Below the pieces are notes generated by a model, which saw only the letters and a program-made list of their open reading frames with translations, did not search any database and was not told where the DNA came from. The translations under genes were made by a program, and so were the position numbers. A stretch of 64,000 nucleotides of DNA from Notolepis coatsorum (lineage: Eukaryota; Chordata; Actinopteri; Aulopiformes; Paralepididae): assembly GCA_963971535.1 (NCBI GenBank), contig OZ020594.1:112062251-112126250 (forward strand), written 5' to 3'. Below are positions 9,624 to 20,866 of the stretch, in pieces (position 1 is the first letter of the stretch; every line of letters starts with the position of its first letter).

Positions 9624-10349
9624 CAGTGCATGTGAGCGGATCGGAGCGTGAGCGGCGCGGGGCGCGGAGCGGCCGGTTTTGACGTGAGCGAGGAGTGGGT
9701 TTTAAAATGAGTCGGCGCGACGTCCGGAGCGAGAGTTCTCCTCCGCTCCAATCCACTCCAGGTCGCTCACAGTGGTTTAACACTGTTGATGTAATATACA
9801 TGCAGTACAATGCCAAAGCAACAGATGGCGATGTACAAACATGAAGGCCATTTTCAACCAATGAGAAGGGTGAACCTGTGATATCCTGTTCAAGCTTCAC
9901 TCCTCCTCCTTCACTCACTCCTGTTAGAAAAAGTATCGACGCCATTGTTGTTGACGTTAGCTTACATGCTAACGTTAATGGCAGCGACCATAGCATTGTG
10001 GCTCGGCTAGCCTATCATCGCTTAATAGAGCTAGTGAATGGATAAACAACGTTATTTAACATTGCAGAATGGGTACAATTACAATGCGGCTCAATACAAA
10101 CAATTGTTAAGGGGCCCAGGGGGTGTAGACTGTTGTAGTTTGAGTTCATTTACACCATGCTCCAAAAAAAAAAAAAAAAATGCCGAGCGATCTGGCACGG
10201 GGAGCGGGGAGCGCTCGATTCAAGGTGAGCGTGGAGCGAGCGGAGAGCGACTTGGGGGCGGGGTCAACATGAGCGATTAGCGGAGCGGACCAAGCTTTAA
10301 AGAGCGAAGAGCGGATTTCTCGGCCGCGCCGATCCGCTCACGTGGCCTG
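9624..10349. mobile_element. Non-autonomous hAT element, 726 bp, with 8-bp target duplication
   Basis: Ends CAGTGCATGTGAGCGGATCGG and, on the other strand, CAGGCCACGTGAGCGGATCGG form imperfect terminal inverted repeats. Flanked by the 8-bp GTAGCTAC at 9616-9623 and 10350-10357, itself a palindrome taken from the host array. GAGCGGAGCG-rich ends. No transposase. It contains a minus-strand family A tail at about 10043-10118. Confidence 0.85.
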
Positions 10350-12397
10350 GTAGCTACCCACCAGCCCTGCAGCAGCTACCCACCAGCCCTGCAGCAGCTA
10401 GTTACCAGCAGCTACCCACCAGCCCTGCAGCAGCTAGCTACCAGCAGCTACCCACCAGCCCTGCAGCAGCTAGCTACCAGCAGCTACCCACCAGCCCTGC
10501 AGCAGCTAGTTACCAGCAGCTACCCACCAGCCCTGCAGCAGCTAGCTACCAGCATCTACCCACCAGCACTGCAGCAGCTAGCTACCAGCAGCTACCCACC
10601 AGCCCTGCAGCAGCTAGCTACCAGCAGCTACCCACCAGCCCTGCAGCAGCTAGCTACCAGCATCTACCCACCAGCCCTGCAGCAGCTAGCTACCAGCAGC
10701 TAGCCACCAGCCCTGCAGCAGCTAGCTACCAGCAGCTACCCACCAGCCCTGCAGCAGCTTGCTACCAGCAGCTACCCACCAGCCCTGCAGCAGCTAGCTA
10801 CCAGCAGCTACCCACCAGCCCTGCAGCAGCTAGCTACCAGCAGCTACCCTCCAGCAGCTACCCACCAGCCCTGCAGCAGCTACCCACCAGCCCTGCAGCA
10901 GCTAGCTACCAGCAGCTACCCTCCAGCAGCTACCCACCAGCCCTGCAGCAGCTAGCTACCAGCAGCTACCCACCAGCCCTGCAGCAGCTAGCTACCAACA
11001 GCTACCCTCCAGCCCTGCAGCAGCTAGCTACCACCAGCCCTGCAGCAGCTAGCTACCAACAGCTACCCTCCAGCCCTGCAGCAGCTAGCTACCACCAGCC
11101 CTGCAGCAGCTAGCTACCAGCAGCTAACCACCAGCCCTGCAGCAGCTAGCTACCAGCAGCTACCCACCAGTCCTGCAGCAGCTAGCTACCAGCAGCTACC
11201 CTCCAACCCTGCAGCAGCCAGCTACCAGCAGCTACCCACCAGCCCTGCAGCAGCTTGCTACCAGCAGCTACCCACCAGCCCTGCAGCAGCTAGCTACCAG
11301 CAGCTACCCACCAGCCCTGCAGCAGCTAGCTACCAGCATCTACCCACCAGCCCTGCAGCAGCTAGCTACCAGCAGCTACCCACCAGCCCTGCAGCAGCTA
11401 GCTACCAGCAGCTACCCACCAGCCCTGCAGCAGCTAGCTACCAGCAGCTACCCACCAGCCCTGCAGCAGCTAGCTACCAGCAGCTACCCACCAGCCCTGC
11501 AGCAGCTAGCTACCAGCAGCTACCCACCAGCCCTGCAGCAGCTAGCTACCAGCAGCTACCCACCAGCCCTACAGCAGCTAGCTACCAGCAGCTACCCACC
11601 AGCCCTACAGCAGCTAGCTACCAGCAGCTACCCACCAGCCCTACAGCAGCTTGCTACCAGCAGCTACCCACCAGCCCTGCAGCAGCTTGCTACCAGCAGC
11701 TACCCACCAGCCCTGCAGCAGCTAGCTACCAGCAGCTACCCACCAGCCCTGCAGCAGCTAGCTACCAGCAGCTACCCACCAGCCCTGCAGCAGCTACCCA
11801 CCAGCCCTGCAGCAGCTAGCTACCAGCCCTGCAGCAGCTAGCTACCAGCAGCTACCCACCAGCCCTGCAGCAGCTAGCTACCAGCAGCTACCCACCAGCC
11901 CTGCAGCAGCTACCCACCAGCCCTGCAGCAGCTAGCTACCAGCAGCTACCCACCAGCCTTGCAGCAGCTAGTTACCAGCAGCTACCCACCAGCCCTGCAG
12001 CAGCTAGCTACCAGCAGCTACCCACCAGCCCTGCAGCAGCTAGCTACCAGCAGCTACCCACCAGCCCTGCAGCAGCTAGCTACCAGCAGCTACCCACCAG
12101 CCCTGCAGCAGGTACCCACCAGCCCTGCAGCAGCTAGCTACCAGCAGCTACCCACCAGCCCTGCAGCAGCTTGCTACCAGCAGCTACCCACCAGCCCTGC
12201 AGCAGCTACCCACCAGCCCTGCAGCAGCTAGCTACCAGCCCTGCAGCAACTAGCTACCAGCAGCTACCCACCAGCCCTGCAGCAGCTACCCACCAGCCCT
12301 GCAGCAGCTAGCTACCAGCAGCTACCCACCAGCCCTGCAGCAGCTAGCTACCAGCAGCTACCCACCAGCCCTGCAGCAGCTTGCTACCAGCAGCTAC
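10350..12397 (+). repeat. 36-bp tandem array, second block
   Basis: About 55 units of the same monomer, ending where unique sequence leads into ORF1. Variants (CTTGCTACC, TACCCTCCAGC, and short 21-bp units) recur in clusters, a sign of local amplification. Confidence 0.95.
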
Positions 12398-12519
12398 CTG
12401 AGGGAACCTGTGTCTGGCCGGTTGGTCTCCTGCCTGCCTGCCTGCTTACTACCAGTCTGGGTCAGCCTTCCTGGGACTGCTTCACTGCCTCGGTCCTGTG
12501 GACTGCAAGGTAAGGCACT

Positions 12520-13520
12520 ATGCCTACCTCACCTCCCAGATGCGATGGATGCCTCCGCCTGACCCAGAGAGTGTCCATGCTGGAAGGGAGAATATCCATG
12601 CTCTACACAGTATCAAGGAAGATGAGCACCTCTTGGACTCCTTGTTTGAGGCATCAAAAATCCTTCGACATGACCTGAGTGACTCAATCATCCCTGAGAA
12701 ACCAGCCCCAGGAGACGCAGATCCGACCCCATCTGACCCAGAGGTTTTTCTGGGTCGTGTAGCTGGTACCTCAGTTATGGAGGAGTTGGGTAAGACAGTA
12801 CTGTACACACAGCCTGAAGAGCGATGGACCCGAGAGGGAGCTAAGTCCAAGCGGCCCCCCACAAGCTCCACCCCGGACCCGTGGTCTTTGGCTGGTCGGG
12901 GCCATCCCCGGGGAAACCGTATCCCCCATGTTCACCAGTCCGCCCCTCCGGTATTCACTGCCAATCCCTTCTCCGTCCTGGATGATGACTTCCCCTCGAT
13001 CACCTCGGCCGTTGCCCAGTCCTCCAGTAAAAGTAGTGAGCGACGTCATCTGTTAAGATTAGCAGTTAAAAAACACTCTGGTCGTTCTTTCTCTCCCAAG
13101 TCAGCCGAGGACTCCCAGCCAGTTTTTCCACGACCATCCGGTCCCCCAAGGCCTCGCCTGGCCTCAAAACTGTCCCTGTCTCCACCAGCGACAATCATAA
13201 TAGGCGACTACAGCGTCAGTATCTCCGGCCCCACCCCCTCTCCTGGCCGTGGCCTCGGCCGCTTCTCCAGACTGCTAAGCCTAAACACCTGGCTCCAGTC
13301 CGCTTGTCGTACCCACAACGTGAACTTTATAAATAACTTTGACCTCTTCTGGCAGCGTAACAATCTCTTTGCAGTAGATGGTCTCCATTTAAACTTTGCA
13401 GGCGCCCGAGCACTTTCCTCCAACCTATCCTACAGCATCCATCACTGTTCTCCTCCCTCACTATGTCTCACAGCAGACCCAGACTGTGGCACTACTCGCC
13501 CACGCTCTGCCTGGTGCTGA
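12520..13520 (+). pseudogene. ORF1 of family C: coiled-coil plus SGNH esterase, with internal deletion
   Basis: ORF1 proteins of this LINE group bind RNA and carry a lipase/esterase-like SGNH domain. The ATG at 12520 opens RCDGCLRLTQRVSMLEGRIS (a C-x2-C pair and a coiled coil). A frameshift at about 12605, shared with the duplicate at 61 kb, moves the rest to the frame that reads SIKEDEHLLDSLFEASKIL. The SGNH domain starts at TIIIGD near 13190, but the serine block and the HAGTND block are missing: 225 bases are deleted, joined at a 3-base ACT microhomology. The last block, DGLHLNFAG, remains at about 13375. A 30-base block (coding APPPAGADSS in the duplicate) is also absent. Frame ends at 13520. 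Confidence 0.8.
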
Positions 13521-13938
13521 CAGGTCCCTCAACCACTGACGTCCCCCTGATCCCAGCCCCTACCACAATAGTTCCTCCATGTACTATAGTATTGCAATTG
13601 GGCTAGGATCACATAATAATAGTGTCAAAAACCCCCTGTCAGAATTAGTAGGCCCACTAGATGGAAAGAGAGAGGAAAGAAGCCTAGAAGAAGTCTTCAG
13701 CCCGAAAGGACTTCACTTTATGTCTTCACCTGGTCATTATGTTGACATCCCACTGTGAGTCCTGCTGATCACTACTCCCCCAATACTCCCACAGTAGTTA
13801 ATATTACCCCCCCCCCCCTCCTCTTCAGGCCTACCAATTTTCGAACTTGGACCTCATACAGTAAATAATATCCCGGTTTTACTCACAAACCGTTGTCCCA
13901 CTATACCTGGTTATAGACATCGGTCTGTTGACCACAGT

Positions 13939-14905
13939 GTGCTGGCTAGTCTAGCCAGACCGGCTAACGTGAGTACTCAACCTGATAAAAACATTATCAT
14001 TGGGCTTTTTAACACACGATCGCTTACTGAGAAAGGTCTGCTACTACAGGGTCTGCTGACCGATCGTAAATTGGATTTCTTGTGTCTGACTGAAACTTGG
14101 CAGATACCTAATGACTTTCACAACTTAATGAGACTACTCCGCATGGGTATGTTTACATCCGTCAACCCCACCCCTCCGATAAGCGAGGAGGTGGTCTCGC
14201 GATAATCTACAATGAGAAGTGGCAAGTGTCCTCATTGACAGTTCCTGTGGACAAGTCATTTGAATGCATTGCTATTCAAATTCATGGTCCAACGCCTACG
14301 ATTCTAGTGACAGGTCTACAGACCACCAAAGCCAAATAGAGATTTTATAGATGAACTCTCTGCCTTTTTAGCTTCACTAAACTTACTGTCTCCTAATATT
14401 TTACTGCTCGGGGATTTTAATGTTCATATGGACAATATAAACAATTCTACTACCAAGGAGCTCACATCTTCCCTGGACAGCTGTGGATTTCAACAATATG
14501 TTGACTTCCCTACTCACTCCAAAGGACACACTTTGGACTCAGTGTGCTGCTCTGGTGTCGCGGCCCAAAACTGTACTGCGTCTGACCTGCCCATCTCTGA
14601 TCACAAATTCATATCTTTTAATGTCATCCTGAAGACACACAAAACAAACGTGTCACGTTCCATCTCTTTCAGGAATATTAGGAACATCGATGTACCGGCT
14701 CTATCCAGTGAACTTATTAATAACCTTTCCTGTCATGACAACGAGTCAACCTGTGATGAACTGGTCTCAATGTACAACAATGGACTCCATAACCTCTTAG
14801 GCACGTTTGCTCCACTTAAAACACGGACTGTCTCCTTCCCTCGCTCTGCACCCTGGTTTACACCTGAGCTACGCTGCTCAAAGCCAAAGGCCGCCGCCTA
14901 GAGCG
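13939..14905 (+). pseudogene. AP-type endonuclease domain of family C ORF2, frameshifted
   Basis: The domain that nicks target DNA for target-primed reverse transcription. Visible blocks: IIIGLFNTRSLTEKG (the catalytic Asn block), DFLCLTETW (the Glu block), then after a frame break near 14205, LLLGDFNVHMDN and finally SDHKFISFNV (the Asp-His pair). At least two frame changes (near 14205 and 14400). Gene order after ORF1 and before the RT is as expected for L2/CR1 elements. Confidence 0.75.
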
Positions 14906-15288
14906 CCTCCAGACTAAGACTGGTCTTACTGTCCATAAAGAAATGTACTTTAACCACATACTCCACTAGAAGGAAGCTCTCTCCAGAGCTAAAAGTACTC
15001 ACTGTGCCAGTGTAATGAGCTCAGGCGCAGGAAGCACTCAAGCCCTGTTTTCCACTGTTAAATCAATCTCACAGCCTCCTGACACTCTCACTCCACTAAT
15101 GCACTCTGTTTCTCAATGCAATTTGTTCATGGACTTTTTCAATGCTAAGATCGCAAAAATACATCAGCAACTGTGTTCCTCATCTCATGTCACCTACAGT
15201 TCACCGTGTTCCTTCCCTGATGCTCCCATTCTCTCGCTCTAGTTTCCTACTCCCATCTGTTAGTGACATATCAGACCTCATCCGAAAA

Positions 15289-16053
15289 GCTAAATCTTCT
15301 ACATGTCAGTTAGAGCCCCTTCCCACCCACCTAGTTAAAGCTAACTCTTCTACATGTCAGTTAGAGCCCCTTCCCACCCACCTAGTTAAAGCTAACTCTT
15401 CTACATGTCAGTTAGAGCCCCTTCCCACCCACCTAGTTAAAGCTAACTCTTCTACATGTCAGTTAGAGCCCCTTCCCACCCACCTAGTTAAAGCTAACTC
15501 TTCTACATGTCAGTTAGAGCCCCTTCCCACCCACCTAGTTAAAGCTAACTCTTCTACATGTCAGTTAGAGCCCCTTCCCACCCACCTAGTTAAAGCTAAC
15601 TCTTCTACATGTCAGTTAGAGCCCCTTCCCACCCACCTAGTTAAAGCTAACTCTTCTACATGTCAGTTAGAGCCCCTTCCCACCCACCTAGTTAAAGCTA
15701 ACTCTTCTACATGTCAGTTAGAGCCCCTTCCCACCCACCTAGTTAAAGCTAACTCTTCTACATGTCAGTTAGAGCCCCTTCCCACCCACCTAGTTAAAGC
15801 TAACTCTTCTACATGTCAGTTAGAGCCCCTTCCCACCCACCTAGTTAAAGCTAACTCTTCTACATGTCAGTTAGAGCCCCTTCCCACCCACCTAGTTAAA
15901 GCTAACTCTTCTACATGTCAGTTAGAGCCCCTTCCCACCCACCTAGTTAAAGCTAACTCTTCTACATGTCAGTTAGAGCCCCTTCCCACCCACCTAGTTA
16001 AAGCTAACCCTTCTACATGTCAGTTAGAGCCCCTTCCCACCCACCTAGTTAAA
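15289..16053 (+). repeat. 51-bp in-frame tandem array, 15 copies, inside the RT reading frame
   Basis: Each unit encodes the 17 residues SSTCQLEPLPTHLVKAN. In the sister L2 at 8.2 kb the matching segment occurs once (TTCQLDRLPSPLLQ). Units are almost identical; the last has NPSTC instead of NSSTC. The length is a multiple of three, so the frame stays open through all copies. Confidence 0.97.
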
Positions 16054-17154
16054 GCTGCCTACCATCCTCGTCTTCTACAATAACTGCCATCATACACTCC
16101 TCCCTGACCTCTGGTCTTGTTCCCTCTGCCCTCAAAACAGCCGCTATTACTCCCAGATTGAAGAAACCTGGTGCAGACCCCAATATCCTAAATAATTTCC
16201 GGCCTATTTCAAATCTTCCATTTCTTGCCAAAATACTGGGAAAGAACGGTGGCAGCCCAGGTTCACACTCACCTCTCCAGCAACAATCTGTTTGAGCAAT
16301 TTCAACCTGGTTTTGGATCTCTCCATAGCACTGAACCAGCCCTAGTTAAAATCACAAATGATTTACTAGTGGCTGCCGATTCTGCTCTCCTCACTATACT
16401 TATACTTCTGGATCTCTCTGCAGCATTTGACACCATTTCACATTCCATTCTTCTAGACAGACTAACCTCCATTGGCATCACTGGCACCCCTCTTCACTGG
16501 TTCAACTCATACCTCACAGGCCGCACTCAATATGTACAACTGAGAGATGTTACATCACACTCCACTTCAGTTACCACCGGTGTCCCCCAGGGTTCTGTTC
16601 TGGGCCCTCTCCTTGGCAACATCTTCAGAACATCTGCTCTACAGTTTCACTGCTACGAGGATGACACCTCTCTATTTTTCCACCAAACCTGACTCTGCAC
16701 TCCCCACCACCTCCCTTACTGAATGCTTAAAGGAAATTAATGTATGGTTCACACTCAACTACCTAAAACTAAACAATGATAAAACCGAGGTACTCCTTAT
16801 TGGATTGGTTCCAAATCCACCATAGCCAAATCCCACAGTTTCCCCTCAGCATTAACAACTGTAGTCTTCCCCTCCCCTCAGGTTAAGAGTTTGGGTGTCA
16901 TCCTCGATAGCACACGGTCATTCAAATCCCACATAAATAACATCACACGGTCCGCTTACTTCCACCTACGCAACATTAATCGTCTCCGCCCCTCACTTAC
17001 ACCCACCAGCACCGCTACTCTTGTTCACGCCCTGCTCACATCCCGCCTGGATCACTGTAACTCCCTCCTCATTGGTCTCCCACACAAGTACCTCCATAAA
17101 CTCCAACTGGTCCAAAACCCAGCCGCCCGAATTATCACCAGAACTCCCTCCACC

Positions 17155-17355
17155 AACCACATCACTCCTGTTCTCCACCAACCACATCACTCCTGTTCTC
17201 CACCAACCACATCACTCCTGTTCTCCACCAACCACATCACTCCTGTTCTCCACCAACCACATCACTCCTGTTCTCCACCAACCACATCACTCCTGTTCTC
17301 CACCAACCACATCACTCCTGTTCTCCACCAACCACATCACTCCTGTTCTCCACCA
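17155..17355 (+). repeat. 25-bp tandem array, 8 copies, inside the RT C-terminal region
   Basis: Unit ACCACATCACTCCTGTTCTC plus CACCA. Since 25 is not a multiple of three, the reading rotates through [16 protein letters not shown] and TSLLFSTN and returns after every three units. The native single copy reads [15 protein letters not shown]. Confidence 0.97.
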
Positions 17356-17485
17356 ACTCCACTGGCTGCCTGTCAAGTCCCGCACTGACTACAAAGTATT
17401 ACTACTCACTTTCAAGGCCCTCCATAACCTAGCCCCTCCTTATCTCACAGAACTTCTCCAGTCCTACACTCCCTCTCGGTCACTC

Positions 17486-18484
17486 AGGCCATGTTTAGAC
17501 GGAGAGAGTCTGAACAGAAACCGCAAAAGTCGTCTTGCGGTCTCACTTTAAATTTTGCGTTTAGACTAGTGCTTTGGGATGGAATTCTGCGTGCAGACAA
17601 GGCTGTAAAGACTCGAGACGACGGAGCCCCGCTGTCACACGATTGGCGCAGATGTCACATGACCAGAAACGTCAGTGGCCAATCAGATCGCCTCAGGTCG
17701 TTGAGACAACCTAACCTCGTTCCCAGCTTTATCTCGAGAGATAAAGCCTGGTAAAGCACTACGGCCGAAAGTGGGAATCAGGTAGGAAGTCCCGCCCCTG
17801 AAATCACGACACGGTGCTCATGAAAATGTATTCCCCCCAGAAACAACCTCGTTATCGCCTCCCTCGACAGGCTGACAGACCTGCTTGTTGTTTGTTTCTG
17901 GGGACTATAAACAGATCAGGGGGTGCCCGGAAACCCTGTAGCCGGTATTTCTGTATTTCCGATTCACATTTTAGGAGGCATAGCTTTACCAGCCTAGAGA
18001 CAACCAGATGTGCTGTGAAGACCCGCCCTACTCTGCCTCTGATTCGCAGACTGTGGGTGGGGGAATGTGATTGGACCAAAGCAGAGTCACTCACAGACAG
18101 TGGCTCCAGTCACTAATAGTTGCGATAGCCGCGGGAGAGATTATTGTGTATTTAAAAGTACTGCCAATGTAGCCTTCAGGTGATCGCCATGGATATAATC
18201 AGACATGCTTTGTTTACGCTTCTAGGCTACTGGCGTCTGGCGCATGCCTGTGATGTAAGCAGTACGCGACGAGAGCCTTGACAACCCTTTCGTCATAGTT
18301 TTATGCGGTTTGACAGTTTAGATGATAGCGCAAAGGTTTATCGTTTCTAGGAATTCCACCCAGGAAGGTGGTCTCACTTTTTTGCGGATTCTCCCCGTAA
18401 AAACGATGTTGCCGTATAAACAAAAGGCACACCCGAAAAAATATTTTTGCGGATTCACCTGCTAGCGTTTCCGTTTAAACAGAT
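17486..18484. mobile_element. Unclassified DNA transposon-like insertion in the LINE 3' region, about 1 kb
   Basis: Near its ends are TGTTTAGACGGA (17492) and, inverted, TGTTTAAACGGA (18481), 11 of 12 matching. TCACTC at 17480-17485 and 18485-18490 may be a target duplication. It interrupts the LINE between TPSRSLR and TMGSRAF. No transposase seen. Superfamily not determined. Confidence 0.6.
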
Positions 18485-18756
18485 TCACTCCCCCTTCCTG
18501 TCTGACTACCATGGGATCCAGAGCCTTCTCCCCCCCCCCCCCCACCTCTGGAATTCCCCCACAAGACATCCGTGAAATAGATAACCTCCCCACCTTTGTT
18601 TCCCGTCTCAAAACACATCTGTTCATTCTGGCATATTCACTTTCATTTTAAGTTTATTACAACTGCTCCCCTATGTAACTCTATAATACTGTGTTTTTAC
18701 TGTGTGAAATTGTATTTGTTTTTAACCCTGTACTGCGACCTTGGGTGCTCAGAAAT
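18485..18756 (+). mobile_element. 3' end of family C LINE
   Basis: Encodes the last RT residues (TMGSRAFS, then after a C run a Trp/Asn-type end and TCLFILAYSLSF), then a short 3' UTR ending near GACCTTGGGTGCTCAGAAA. R continues directly after. Confidence 0.7.
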
Positions 18757-18945
18757 TAGATTAGTGTAAATATTTCAATTCAATAATGTAAATGAGAATA
18801 AATTAATATAAAATCTTCATGAACACAAAATCACTATTTTGGCTGCTACATTTCCAATCCCTAATTGTTACCGTGGAACAATTATCAATGAATGATAATA
18901 TTGCAGCCACAATCTACAACATTATTGATACATACAACATATAAT

Positions 18946-19585
18946 ACTGCAACGCACTGCTAGCTGGCCTCCCGGCCACTGCCACCAAGCCTCTTCAACT
19001 CATTCAAAACGCAGCGGCCCGCCTGATCTCAAACCTACCGAAGTCGGCCCATGTCACCCCACTTCTTAGGGACCTGCACTGGCTCCCCATTGCTGCACGT
19101 ATCCGCTTCAAGGCCCTCGACCTAGCATACCGTGCGGCAAAGGGAACCGCTCCCGCCTACCTCCGGTCAATGGTCTCCAACTACACACCCTCAAGACCCC
19201 TACGCTCTGCATCTTCTGGCCGCCTCAGATCTACTCCTATCCAAGCTCCCGGAGGGTCATCAAAGACCCTCAGTCCTTGCCCCACAATGGTGGAATGAAC
19301 TACCCATCCCAGTTAGGACAGCCGAATCCCGTCCAATCTTTCGCCGTCGACTAAAGACTCACTTCTTCAACCATTATCTGAAATGATAAAAAAAAATAAA
19401 AAATCTAACCCCAACTAACCTTAATGTCATGCACTTGTCCTAATAAACTAACCTACACTGTAACACGCAACACTTTGATGAACATTGTTACTCAGCTGAT
19501 AGAGTTATACCCTTCTTGCTGTCTTGTCGCACAGAACTTGTAAGTCGCTTTGGATAAAAGCATCAGCTAAATGACTAAATGTAAA
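18946..19585 (+). mobile_element. L2-clade LINE 3' fragment
   Basis: Same family as 6452-8573: it begins at YCNALLAGLPATATKPLQL, keeps LHWLPIAARIRFKALDLAY, has a short deletion near 19265 and ends with THFFNHYLK and the TTTATCCAAAGCGACTTAC tail (reverse of usage at 6480). It splits R between CATACAACAT and AATATATAATATATACAG, sequence that is continuous in the left arm at 4170-4200. Confidence 0.85.
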
Positions 19586-20129
19586 TAATATATAATATAT
19601 ACAGTAATAACATTATAGAAGTCCATTTCTGTTTTTAAATTGAAGTCCAGGTCCAATGTGATGTGTCCGTCTTTCAACATTGAACACTGAAGTCTTCCTA
19701 GGGATCAGAGCTTCAAGCACGTGACCAGTTCTGTGGTGAAACAGGCTCTGAGGTTTTGTCAGATGCTCTCTGGCGCCACCAGTTATTGAAGGAATACACT
19801 GTTGCTGTCACACCTCAGTCTTCTGACTGCTACCTTGAACTACTTATGAGCGAAGCCCACTAGGGCACGACATATCTGCAGTAGATGTCCGCTGTCACTC
19901 CAATACAATGGAGCTAAATGGCACCGGGTTTGTGCCAAAATATTACATTTGAAAAACTCAACATTAATGTCTATAGAGCTTTTTATTTAATTTAGCAACT
20001 ATTTTCTGTAGAGTAGTCTACTTTTAACTTCAGTAAAATATCATGTCCTAATGGCTACACAGCATTTTAAATTATAACACTCATAATGAAAGAGTCAAAA
20101 CAAGCATATGAGATATATTTTATTGACTA

Positions 20130-20360
20130 AATACATGGGGTTCCTATTGAGTATACTACTTAGTATAAGTACATGGGGTTCCTGTTGAGTATACTACTTA
20201 GTATAAGTACATGGGGTTCCTATTGTGTATAATACTTAGTATAAGTACATGGGGTTCCTGTTGTGTATACTACATAGTAGAAGTACATGGGGTTCCTATT
20301 GGGTATACTACTTAGTATAAGTACATGGGGTTCCTATTGGGTATACTACTTAGTATGGGA
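20130..20360. repeat. 38-bp tandem array, right arm
   Basis: Reverse-complement counterpart of 3335-3550, about six units, with more variation in the TATACTACTTAGTATA core. Confidence 0.85.
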
Positions 20361-20367
20361 ACAGAAT

Positions 20368-20782
20368 GTTTGGGCAGCACGGTGGTGTAGTGGTTAACAC
20401 TGTCGCCTCACAGCTAGTAGGTCCTGGGTTCGATTCCCACTTAGGGACCAGGTTGCCAGGTACCCAGGTGGGGTATCTCCCGGGCCTTTCTGTGTGGAGT
20501 TTGCATGTTCTGCCCGTACTCGCAAGGGTTTCCCCTCCAGATAAGATAAACCCAAAGGAAAAACATGCAGAACAGATCGCTAACGCTGTCGCGTCCCTGA
20601 CGAAGATGGACAGGAGCACTTGGATTGGTCCCCGGGCGCGGCCCATGTCTGCTCCCGGCTGCCCTTGGGGGGGGAAGGACGACGGGATGGGAAAAGTGCA
20701 GAGAGACATTTCATCAGTGCATGTGTTTGTGAGTGTTCCTGTGTGTCGCCCATCTCGCATGTGTGTGTGTTCTTCTTCTAAA
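20368..20782 (+). mobile_element. tRNA-derived SINE, right arm copy
   Basis: Same element as at 2925-3326, inverted with the arm. Box A-like and box B-like motifs are at about 20380-20400 and 20429-20441. Shared position in both arms means it inserted before the arms duplicated. Confidence 0.65.
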
Positions 20783-20839
20783 AAAGTACATGGGGTTTCT
20801 ATTTAATATACTGAAAACTGTGTTTGGGGACCTGTTCTC

Positions 20840-20845
20840 TTTATT
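20840..20845 (-). terminator. Polyadenylation signal of the right zinc-finger gene
   Basis: TTTATT on the plus strand, AATAAA on the minus strand, 22 bases after the stop; mirrors the signal at 2854. Confidence 0.55.
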
Positions 20846-20866
20846 CTTTTCAAGTCTACTTTCAGC

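Larger units (their letters stand above)
15015..17490 (+). pseudogene. Reverse transcriptase of family C ORF2, expanded by two tandem arrays
   Basis: RT blocks: FRPISNLPFLAKIL (with a frame change just after), LLDLSAAFDTISH at about 16415, TGVPQGSVLGPLL at about 16580, then CYEDDTSLFF at about 16655, where the usual YADD motif reads YEDD. Between the second and third blocks eight residues are missing relative to the sister RT at 6.7-8.5 kb. The C-terminal part has [16 protein letters not shown] and [18 protein letters not shown] 51-bp array (15289-16053) sits N-terminal to the palm and a 25-bp array (17155-17355) in the C-terminal part. Several frameshifts (near 16230, 16690 and 16850) make it non-functional. 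Confidence 0.85.
8868..18756 (+). mobile_element. Near full-length L2/CR1-group LINE with ORF1 esterase (family C), heavily amplified internally
   Basis: Order: 36-bp monomer array (8868-12397, interrupted by a hAT), ORF1 with SGNH esterase (12520-13520), AP-type endonuclease (13939-14905), reverse transcriptase (15015-17490), a foreign 1-kb insertion, then the RT C-terminus and 3' UTR (18485-18756). It lies inside R. A truncated duplicate is at 59501-62060. All its proteins are broken by frameshifts, so it cannot be autonomous now. Confidence 0.85.

Noticed and set aside
11959-12231. Open frame of 90 codons, Gln/Leu/Pro-rich
   Set aside because: Produced by the 36-bp tandem array; no start context and no similarity.
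8868-12397. CRISPR-like regular repeats
   Set aside because: Direct tandem satellite without unique spacers, in a eukaryotic LINE.
17814-18116. 100-codon frame in the 1-kb insertion
   Set aside because: Present on both strands and lacks any domain; likely chance.
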